A stretch of DNA of 6,712 nucleotides. It comes from an uncultured Oscillospiraceae bacterium (GTDB lineage Bacteria > Bacillota_A > Clostridia > Oscillospirales > Oscillospiraceae). A program made the translations under genes and the position numbers. Location: NCBI GenBank assembly GCA_900762245.1, contig CAAFFR010000131.1:1-6712 (forward strand). Reading direction: 5' to 3'. This document shows, in pieces, positions 1-5,718 of this stretch. Within the stretch, counting starts at the first letter, position 1; every line of letters begins with the position of its first letter. The notes beneath the pieces were generated by a model. The model saw only the letters and a program-made list of their open reading frames with translations, was not told the origin of the DNA and did no database searches.

Positions 1-515
1 TACTGGTAAAAGGCCGTACCGTACTGGAAAGTGCCATTGAAAAGCTGGATCTGGATATGACCTACGGTCAGATCAGCGGTATGGTCACAGTCACTGTTCC
101 TGCTTCCACCCGAATCGTAGAGATCACGGTAGAGTCCACAGATCCTTATCTTTCCAGAGACATCGCAGATGCAGTCCGTGAGATCGCAAGCAAAAATATC
201 GCAGAGGTCATGGGTGTGGATGCCGTCAATGTGGTAGAGACGGCAAATCTTCCGGAAGAAAAATCCAGTCCAAGTGTGAGCAAATTTACCCTCCTTGGCG
301 GTATGGCTGGCGGTGTTCTGGCATGCGGTATCGTCGTGATTTTATTCCTCTTAAATGACACCATCTGCACACAGGATGACGTGGAAAAATATCTGGAATT
401 AAGCACCCTTGGAATCATTCCAATGGATGATGCTTTGGTAAAAGACGAAAAGAAACGTAAAAAGATGCAAAAAAACAGCAAAAAGAAATCTGTTCCAAAA
501 CGAACAAAAGCATAG
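1..515 (+). CDS. Wzz/CapA-type polysaccharide chain-length regulator, 3' part only
   Basis: The 5' end lies outside the window; the first complete codon is at 3, and the frame gives about 170 residues to the TAG at 513-515. The ATG at 57 is internal, because good family-like sequence precedes it. Seen: an extracytoplasmic alpha/beta region, then a Pro-containing stretch (LPEEKSSPS) just before a hydrophobic Gly-rich membrane segment at nt 285-353. After it comes the short cytoplasmic part, with DVEKYLELSTLGIIP and a very Lys-rich tail. This is the normal C-terminal architecture of Gram-positive Wzz/CapA/YveK-type modulators. In that family the cytoplasmic end binds and activates the partner tyrosine kinase, encoded here 25 nt downstream. 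Inferred role: membrane co-polymerase setting exopolysaccharide chain length. The family is secure; the exact polymer is unknown. Confidence 0.88.
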   Translation, partial: LVKGRTVLESAIEKLDLDMTYGQISGMVTVTVPASTRIVEITVESTDPYLSRDIADAVREIASKNIAEVMGVDAVNVVETANLPEEKSSPSVSKFTLLGGMAGGVLACGIVVILFLLNDTICTQDDVEKYLELSTLGIIPMDDALVKDEKKRKKMQKNSKKKSVPKRTKA

Positions 516-527
516 CGGTTAGGGAAT

Positions 528-532
528 GGAGG
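528..532 (+). promoter_or_regulatory. Ribosome binding site deciding the start of the tyrosine kinase gene
   Basis: GGAGG lies 8 nt before the ATG at 541. An in-frame ATG at 526-528 overlaps this Shine-Dalgarno and has no comparable site of its own. The site therefore argues for the 541 start rather than 526. Confidence 0.75.
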
Positions 533-540
533 AAAATCAT

Positions 541-1236
541 ATGCAGACAATTACAATCAATAAAACAGATACCATGGATTTCCATGGAAAAGAAGCTTAT
601 AAGACACTGCGTACCAACATTGAGTTTGCAGGAGAAGACGTGAAGGTCATCTCTGTGACAAGCTGTATGCCGAACGAAGGAAAGAGCAGTGTGACCATGA
701 ACCTGGCATTTTCTCTTGCAGAAGCAGGAAAAACAGTCCTTTTCGTGGATGCAGACATGCGAAAATCCATCCTCACAGGACGTTACAAGATCAAAAATGC
801 AAAAAGGGGTCTCTCCCATTATCTATCCGGGCAGAGCAATTTAGAGGATGTGATCAGCGTGACAAATGTGGAAAAACTTCACATGGTGATCGCAGGACCT
901 GTACCGCCAAACCCGTCAGAGCTTTTGCAGAGCAAGCGTTTTGCAAGGTTTATCGAGGAAATGAGAAAGATCTATGACTATATCATCATTGACTGCCCGC
1001 CGCTTGGAAGCGTGGTAGATGGTCTTATCGCAGGCAGGCTTTCCGATGGGGTAGCCCTTGTCATCGCATCGGAAAACATCAGCTACAAATTTGCCCAGAA
1101 GATCAAAAAGCAGCTGGAAACGGCAGAATGTAAGATCTTAGGGGTCATCTTAAACAAGGTGAACTTAAAGGGAAGAGGCTACTACGGAAATTATTACGGA
1201 AAATACTACGGTGAATACTATACAAACGAGGACTAA
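541..1236 (+). CDS. cpsD: CpsD/CapB-type bacterial tyrosine kinase (BY-kinase)
   Basis: A 231-residue cytoplasmic P-loop protein, a usual length for the split Gram-positive kinase. Seen: the EAYKTLRTNI segment at residues 18-27, typical of the N-terminal region that aids oligomerisation; Walker A (MPNEGKSS, 43-50); Walker A' (VLFVDADMR, 66-74); the GPVPPNPSELL motif (119-129); and Walker B (IIIDCPPLG, 148-156). A C-terminal tyrosine cluster of four YY pairs spaced every four residues runs from 214 to 227. In known BY-kinases this tail is autophosphorylated between subunits of a ring, and cycling of phosphorylation controls polysaccharide export. The kinase needs the cytoplasmic end of the Wzz-like partner, which is encoded directly upstream. 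A cognate PHP-type phosphatase is not in the window. The next gene starts 3 nt after the stop, so the two are probably translationally coupled. Synonyms in other genomes are capB, epsB and ywqD. Confidence 0.93.
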   Translation: MQTITINKTDTMDFHGKEAYKTLRTNIEFAGEDVKVISVTSCMPNEGKSSVTMNLAFSLAEAGKTVLFVDADMRKSILTGRYKIKNAKRGLSHYLSGQSNLEDVISVTNVEKLHMVIAGPVPPNPSELLQSKRFARFIEEMRKIYDYIIIDCPPLGSVVDGLIAGRLSDGVALVIASENISYKFAQKIKKQLETAECKILGVILNKVNLKGRGYYGNYYGKYYGEYYTNED

Positions 1237-1239
1237 ACC

Positions 1240-1947
1240 ATGAAAGAAACCATCATTACCGCAGTTCTTGCGGTGTTTAGTGCAGTGATGCTTGTTGTGG
1301 CAGGGGCAGGGATCCTGTTTCGTGACAATACCCCTCCGGTACTTACTCTGGAAGGAAAAAACAATCTGACCTATACAGAAGGGGATGCTTACGATGCCCT
1401 GCTGGAAAGTATGACAGCAGAAGATGACAAAGACGGAGATGTGACAGATTCCATCCGTGTCAGCAAGATCTATCAGACCTCAGATGACCGTGCGGTGGTG
1501 ATCTATGTGGCAAAGGATACATCCAACAACATCGGAAAGCTGAAGCGTGAGATCCGCTATGAAGAGAAAAAAGAGGAAGTAAAAGAGGAGCCTGTGCAGG
1601 AAGAAGAAACAGAAGATGTACCTGAGGTACAGACGGAGGTACAGACTGCTGTGCCGGATACTGCAGTTGAAACAGAACCGGAAGGGGAAAACACACAGAG
1701 TGCTGCAGTTCCAAAGGTGACCATGGTGGCAAATGCTGCAACGTTAAAGGTGGGAGAAGCCTTTAACGTGCTTCGCTATGTCCAGAGTGCAGTAGATGTG
1801 GACGGAACCAGTCTTAGCAGATACATCCATGCGGATGGTGCCTATGACATGAATCAGCCGGGGACATACAGCATTCGTGTGTATGCCACAAGTCCCAGCG
1901 GAACCGTGTCCAATATTGAAACATTTACACTGACAGTAGAGCCCTAG
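1240..1947 (+). CDS. Membrane-anchored protein with two Ig-like (DUF5011-type) modules
   Basis: A 235-residue protein starting 3 nt after the kinase stop, with a GAGGA Shine-Dalgarno at 1228-1232 inside the kinase's last codons. Residues about 5-27 are an uncleaved-looking hydrophobic anchor. There is no lipobox cysteine; in fact I see no cysteine at all. Residues about 31-107 start with NTPPVLTLEG and contain DDKDGDVTDSIRV and VAKDTSNN, the pattern of DUF5011/HYR-like bacterial Ig-like domains. A strongly acidic, Val/Pro/Glu-rich linker follows (about 108-155). A second module (about 157-235) ends with PGTYSIRVYATSPSG and a beta-rich C-terminus. Both folded parts should lie outside the membrane. 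Position inside the operon suggests a cell-surface accessory of polysaccharide assembly or attachment, but no enzymatic motif is visible and the function is unknown. Confidence 0.75.
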   Translation: MKETIITAVLAVFSAVMLVVAGAGILFRDNTPPVLTLEGKNNLTYTEGDAYDALLESMTAEDDKDGDVTDSIRVSKIYQTSDDRAVVIYVAKDTSNNIGKLKREIRYEEKKEEVKEEPVQEEETEDVPEVQTEVQTAVPDTAVETEPEGENTQSAAVPKVTMVANAATLKVGEAFNVLRYVQSAVDVDGTSLSRYIHADGAYDMNQPGTYSIRVYATSPSGTVSNIETFTLTVEP

Positions 1948-1978
1948 GAGGCTTTAAAGAGTTTAGGAGGAAACATCC

Positions 1979-2926
1979 ATGTATAAGAAAGGCTTTGATG
2001 GATGGAGAAAACATCTGGATTTTATGGCCATCGATATGCTGTGCATGATCATCGCTTTGTGGGGCGCATTCCTTACAAGACATGGTTTTAAAGAAGCGTA
2101 TTTTGGTCATATCCCATATTATATGCACCTGATGGCGGTGCTGCTTGTTGTAAGCTTCCTGGTGGCCTACTTTTTTAACACCTTCAGCGGTGTGATCAGA
2201 AGAGGCTACTATAAAGAGCTGCTGGCGACACTCAGACATATCGCTCTGGTTGTGCTGATCGCATTCTTTTACCTGTTTTCAGCCAAGAAAACCGAGGACT
2301 ATTCCCGAATCATCTTATATCTCTTTGGAATCTACTATTTTGTCCTTAGTTACGGCACAAGGGTTCTGTGGAGAAAGCATCTGTGGAAACAGGGAGATAA
2401 AAACGGTGAGAGATCCATCCTGCTGATCACGGAATCAGATCAGGTGTCAGGAGTGTTAGAGAGTCTGCGTACCCATAAGGGAGAGCAGTTAAGCATTACC
2501 GGAGTGGTACTTCTGGATAAAGCCTGTGATCTGGAAGCCGTAGAGGGCATCCCGGTGGTGTCTGACCTTAAAAATGTGGTGAATTACGTATGCCGTGAAT
2601 GGGTGGATGAAGTGTTTATCCGCACCACAGGGCGGAGTGTACATATTGAAAAACTGACAGAACAGTTTCTGGAAATGGGCGTCACCGTACATCAGGGACT
2701 TTTCAGAAACGAAGATGCAGACAGCGAACGCAAACAGTTCGTGGAAAAGCTTGGAAACTATACGGTACTGACCAGCAGCATCAATGCGGCAACCCCATTC
2801 CAGCTCTTTGCCAAGAGAACACTGGATATTTTAGGCGGTATTGTGGGCTGTATCTGTACGGGACTTATCTATATCGTGATCGCACCGATGATCAAAAAAG
2901 AGTCCCCGGGACCGGTATTTTTCTCA
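1979..2926 (+). CDS. Polyprenyl-phosphate sugar-1-phosphate transferase, truncated at the junction
   Basis: Start ATG with AGGAGG at 1965-1970, 8 nt upstream. Residues 1-316 fit the WbaP/CpsE-type exopolysaccharide glycosylphosphotransferase family. Four membrane segments lie at about 15-33, 47-69, 86-101 and 111-131. A soluble nucleotide-fold-like domain (about 145-240) has ITGVVLLD and the later WVDEVFIRT segment. The KRTLD signature (279-283) then leads into the fifth hydrophobic segment (284-305) and KKESPGPVFFS (306-316). The family would continue with a Q-x-R-x-G segment, then YKFRSM, the catalytic Asp-Glu and the SLVGPRP end. None of these is present. The frame stays open to the stop at 4084 (701 codons), but residues 317-701 are low-complexity antisense of the minus-strand oxidase gene, so I end the gene at the break. 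As it stands the product lacks the catalytic domain. Family role: moving a sugar-1-phosphate onto undecaprenyl phosphate to start repeat-unit synthesis. Confidence 0.85.
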
Positions 2927-2931
2927 ACAGC
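2924..2931. other. Junction between two unlike DNA segments
   Basis: Left of here is a plus-strand polysaccharide operon of moderate A+T content. Right of here, after about 60 bp of A+T-rich noncoding DNA, is G+C-rich minus-strand DNA with a different codon style. The transferase reading matches its family up to Ser316 (codon 2924-2926) and is unrelated from the next codon on. No transposon end, target duplication, tRNA or integrase site is visible at the break. It is either a misassembly joining two genomes or a real rearrangement. Confidence 0.7.
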
Positions 2932-2985
2932 TTTCCTCTTCGGCAGATGCCAAAAATTTATTGGAATATTTGGCAATAATCCCCT

Positions 2986-3014
2986 AAAAAAGGCCGGGAG
3001 CATTGCTCCCGGCC
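2986..3014 (-). terminator. Rho-independent terminator of the minus-strand MATE/oxidase unit
   Basis: On the minus strand a perfect 10-bp stem (GGCCGGGAGC with its complement, 2992-3001 and 3005-3014) closes a 3-nt loop. Six T residues follow it (A run at 2986-2991 on the plus strand). It lies 14 bp past the oxidase stop codon. The plus-strand reading has no T run after the stem, so it acts in one direction. Confidence 0.92.
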
Positions 3015-3028
3015 TGCTGCGGCACACT

Positions 3029-4048
3029 TTACTTCAGGAAAACCATGTCCCGGGTGATGGATGCCAGATCCTTGGCACCGCACATGGCCATGGTGTCCTC
3101 CAGCTCGGCACCGATCTTGTTGATGTACAGCTGCACGCCTTCCTCAGCGCCGCCGTAGACCATGGGGACGAAGGGGCGGCAGATGATGACAGCGTCAGCG
3201 CCCATAGCCAGAGCCTTGAAGACATCCACGCCGGTACGGATGCCGCCGTCGACGATGATCTTCATGCCGCTGCCCTTCAGGGCGTCCACGATGTCACACA
3301 GGACCTCAGCGGTGGCGGGGCACTGGTCCAGAACACGGCCGCCATGGTTGCTGACCACGATACCGGCAGCGCCGGCTTCCTTGGCCTTCAGGGCACCCTT
3401 GACGGTCATGACACCCTTGACGATGAAGGGCTTACCGGCCATTTTGGCGATGGCAGCCAGCTGCTCTACGGTCTTGCCGCCGGCGGGGGGATTCATACCC
3501 TTCAGGAAGGGCAGACCGGCAGCGTCTACATCCATGGCAACGGCGAAGGAGCCGGAGGCCTTGACCAGTTCCATCTTGCCTTCGATGGTTTCCAGATTCC
3601 AGGGCTTGACAGTGGGGACACCGACGCCGTCGGAAGCAGCGATGGCTTCACAGGCGACCTTCATAACGGTGGCATCCAGACCGTCACCGGTGAAAGCGGC
3701 GATACCGTTGTCAGCGCAGGCCTTGACCAGAACGTTGTTGTAGCCCTTGTCATCGTACTTGTCGCTGTAGTGAGCCACAACAGCGCCTACGGGACCGGCG
3801 AAGAAGGGATAACGGAACTTTTTGCCGAAGAGTTCCAGAGAGGTGTCGGGGGTGCCGGATTCGCAGAGGGTATCCATGTTCACACGGATCTCCTGCCACT
3901 TGCTGTAGTTGCGCATGGCAGTATCGCCAACGCCCTTGGAGCCGGGGCCGGGAATGCTGTTGCCGCAGGCCTTGCCGTTGCAGATGGGGCAGGCCTTGCA
4001 CTTGTTCTTGGGATCGCGTGCGTTTGCCAGAACTTCCTGATAAGTCAT
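3029..4048 (-). CDS. FMN-dependent alpha-hydroxy-acid oxidizing protein with N-terminal four-Cys motif
   Basis: A 339-residue cytosolic protein of the lactate/glycolate oxidase (LldD-like) TIM-barrel family. The start ATG has GGGAGG at 4057-4062, 8 nt away. Seen: a C-terminal half with FIVKGVMT (barrel lysine), SNHGGR at 233-238 (His235 in the place of the catalytic base and Arg238 in the substrate-binding place), DGGIRTG from 267, and GADAVIICRP at 283-292 for FMN phosphate binding. The N-terminus differs from classical members: it has C17-x2-C20-x2-C23-x4-C28, and I do not see the usual Tyr-x-x-Gly-Gly segment. Its relatives are, from memory, common in anaerobic Clostridia, where the acceptor is unlikely to be oxygen. 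The likely chemistry is oxidation of a 2-hydroxy acid or the reverse, but the substrate is not readable from sequence. It lies 48 bp downstream of the MATE gene with no terminator between, and is probably co-transcribed. Confidence 0.88.
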   Translation of the reverse strand: MTYQEVLANARDPKNKCKACPICNGKACGNSIPGPGSKGVGDTAMRNYSKWQEIRVNMDTLCESGTPDTSLELFGKKFRYPFFAGPVGAVVAHYSDKYDDKGYNNVLVKACADNGIAAFTGDGLDATVMKVACEAIAASDGVGVPTVKPWNLETIEGKMELVKASGSFAVAMDVDAAGLPFLKGMNPPAGGKTVEQLAAIAKMAGKPFIVKGVMTVKGALKAKEAGAAGIVVSNHGGRVLDQCPATAEVLCDIVDALKGSGMKIIVDGGIRTGVDVFKALAMGADAVIICRPFVPMVYGGAEEGVQLYINKIGAELEDTMAMCGAKDLASITRDMVFLK

Positions 4049-4096
4049 AATAGGTTCCTCCCGGAATGTAATTTTTATTTATAAGATGACAGGACT

Positions 4097-5518
4097 TCAG
4101 CGCAGTTTGGGGGGCGTATCCACATCCAGCTCCTTGCAGGTCTCGGCGAGAATGGTCTGACGGACCTTGCTGCGGCGGTAAGCAATGATGGAGATCACCA
4201 TGCCCATGGTCCAGGAGACCAGCAGAGAAGTGGACAGGGAGAAGGGATGACCGTTGGGGTAGAGAGTGCTCTTGGTAAAGTGAGCCATGGCATATGCCAC
4301 GGGGATGCGCAGCAGAACAGTGGAGCACATGGAGATCCACATGGGGGTCACGGTATCACCGGCACCGCGCATAACGCCGCCCATGACCTGGGTGACAGAA
4401 ACGGCAATGTAGCCCACTGCCATGATCCGCATCATCTGGCCGGCCAGCTCAATGAGTTCGGGGGTATCGGTGAAGATGGCGAAGAGGTAGCGGTTCAGGA
4501 ACAGCAGCACCAGGGTAATGGTTGCGGAGAAGGCCTGGGCGATGTAGCAGCCCTGGTTGATGCCCTGGTGGACCCGGTGCCACTTGCCGGCGCCGACGTT
4601 CTGACCGGTGTAGACCGTCATGGCCTGACCGAAGGAGAAGTTGGGCATCATGGCGAAGCCGTCCACACGCATGATGATGACATTGGCTGCGATGACCATT
4701 TCGCCCATGGAATTGGTCAGGGACTGGACCACCATCATGGAGCAGGCCATGATGGCCTGGGTGATGCCGGAGGGAATGCCGATCTTGATGATACGGCCCG
4801 CAACGGCAGGCTGGAAGCGGAAGGATGCCTTTGTCAGAGTGAAGTGCTCCTTCATGCGCATCAGCTTCACGAAGCACAGGATGGCGGAGATACCCTGGGC
4901 AATATCAGTTGCCAGAGCAACGCCGGGAACGCCCATGCCGAAACCTGCCACGAAGACCAGGTCCAGCACAACGTTCAGTGCGGCAGCCACCAGCAGGAAG
5001 CCCAGTGCGGACACGCTGTCGCCGAGACCGCGGAGGACACCGGCCAGCATGTTGTACATGAAGAAGCCCAGGATGCCCCAGAAGTAGATGTTCAGGTAAT
5101 CTTCACACCAGTCGATGATGGAAGCGGGGGTATCCAGCAGATTCAGCATGGGCCGGGTGATCAGGGGACCAAATACCATAATCACAAGAGAGGCAATAAA
5201 GGTCAGCGTAATGCAGTTGCCGATATTCCGGGAAAGTCCATCCCGGTCACGGGCACCGAAATTCTGGGAGATGACGATACCGGCACCGGTGGAGATACCC
5301 ACGAACAATGCAAGCAGCAGGTTCAGAATGGGAGCGGCGCTGCCGACGGCAGACAGGGCATTGTCACCGACATACATGCCGACGATGACGGTGTCAGCAG
5401 TGTTGTAAAGCTGCTGGGCGATGTTGCCGAGGAGCATGGGAATGGAAAATTCCAGGATACGCTTCCAGGGAGAACCCTGGGTCATGTCCTTGGCAGAAAA
5501 AAGACTTTTCAAACTCAA
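4097..5518 (-). CDS. MATE family multidrug/toxin or metabolite exporter
   Basis: A 473-residue integral membrane protein of usual length for the family, with about 12 hydrophobic segments. The family's internal duplication is visible. The first half has SQNFGAR (about 84-90) and LRGLGD (about 162-167). The second half repeats them as GQNVGAG (about 305-311) and MRGAGD (about 383-388). The entry MTQGSPWKRILEFSIPMLLGN-type region and QQLYNTADTVIVG are also typical. MATE carriers expel compounds in exchange for Na+ or H+; the substrate cannot be inferred. I place the start at the TTG at 5518, because AGGAGG (5528-5533) lies 9 nt before it and a promoter covers 5547-5575. Longer in-frame starts at 5551 (ATG) and 5575 (TTG) fall in that promoter. 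An ATG at 5485 would give a shorter protein that still begins at the conserved region. It is the first gene of the minus-strand pair. Confidence 0.92.
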   Translation of the reverse strand: MSLKSLFSAKDMTQGSPWKRILEFSIPMLLGNIAQQLYNTADTVIVGMYVGDNALSAVGSAAPILNLLLALFVGISTGAGIVISQNFGARDRDGLSRNIGNCITLTFIASLVIMVFGPLITRPMLNLLDTPASIIDWCEDYLNIYFWGILGFFMYNMLAGVLRGLGDSVSALGFLLVAAALNVVLDLVFVAGFGMGVPGVALATDIAQGISAILCFVKLMRMKEHFTLTKASFRFQPAVAGRIIKIGIPSGITQAIMACSMMVVQSLTNSMGEMVIAANVIIMRVDGFAMMPNFSFGQAMTVYTGQNVGAGKWHRVHQGINQGCYIAQAFSATITLVLLFLNRYLFAIFTDTPELIELAGQMMRIMAVGYIAVSVTQVMGGVMRGAGDTVTPMWISMCSTVLLRIPVAYAMAHFTKSTLYPNGHPFSLSTSLLVSWTMGMVISIIAYRRSKVRQTILAETCKELDVDTPPKLR

Positions 5519-5527
5519 CGTAAACTT

Positions 5528-5533
5528 CCTCCT
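5528..5533 (-). promoter_or_regulatory. Ribosome binding site supporting a TTG start for the MATE gene
   Basis: A perfect AGGAGG on the minus strand lies 9 nt upstream of the in-frame TTG at 5518. A second in-frame TTG (5512) is at a poorer distance of 15 nt. The ATG at 5485 has only an AAGGA almost touching it. Confidence 0.7.
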
Positions 5534-5546
5534 TACATATTTATCT

Positions 5547-5575
5547 ATCATATATTCTAAATCATAAAGGTTCAA
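5547..5575 (-). promoter_or_regulatory. Promoter for the MATE/oxidase unit
   Basis: Minus-strand TTGAAC (5575-5570) and TATGAT (5552-5547) with a 17-bp spacer match the sigma-A consensus well. Transcription would begin near 5540, giving a leader of about 20 nt with the Shine-Dalgarno inside it. No experimental support; assigned by eye. Confidence 0.6.
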
Positions 5576-5604
5576 AATGCAACAGTCTGAAAAAAACAGT
5601 CACT

Positions 5605-5619
5605 TTCCACAAAATGGAA
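5605..5619. repeat. Small inverted repeat between the divergent promoters
   Basis: TTCCA and TGGAA arms flank a 5-nt CAAAA centre. It lies between the two -35 regions, where a shared regulator could bind. The arms are short enough to arise by chance, so an operator role is only a possibility. Confidence 0.25.
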
Positions 5620-5645
5620 GGCTGGCTGATGGGGAAGGTGCTGAA

Positions 5646-5675
5646 TTGACATGGCGTTTGTGGCAGTGATACAAT
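5646..5675 (+). promoter_or_regulatory. Promoter for the radical SAM gene
   Basis: A perfect TTGACA (5646-5651), an 18-bp spacer and TACAAT (5670-5675) preceded by TG one base before it (extended -10). The start of transcription would fall near 5682, some 37 nt before the ATG. It diverges from the MATE promoter about 70 bp away. Confidence 0.65.
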
Positions 5676-5718
5676 GCAAAAAGAAAAATAGATTGCATTA
5701 TGGTTTTTTGGAGGCAGT

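Noticed and set aside
526..1236. Longer start (ATG at 526) for the tyrosine kinase
   Set aside because: That ATG overlaps the Shine-Dalgarno of the better-placed ATG at 541 and lacks its own.
2924..2950. A simple frameshift as the cause of the transferase break
   Set aside because: Reading the other plus-strand frames after 2926 does not restore the expected Q-x-R-x-G or YKFRSM segments, so an indel does not explain it.
3162..3743. Plus-strand 193-codon frame opposite the oxidase
   Set aside because: Antisense shadow of the FMN enzyme; its composition (Ala/Thr/Pro/Ser/Met-rich) is an artefact of the coding strand's codon use.
3750..4340. Minus-strand 196-codon frame across the oxidase/MATE boundary
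   Set aside because: Out-of-frame reading of two real genes. It spans their 48-bp gap and has no family features.
4247..5560. Plus-strand open frame of 437 codons opposite the MATE gene
   Set aside because: It is rich in His, Gly, Asp and Gln with no domain pattern. It is the antisense shadow of a clear MATE gene with strong codon bias, and has no good ribosome site.
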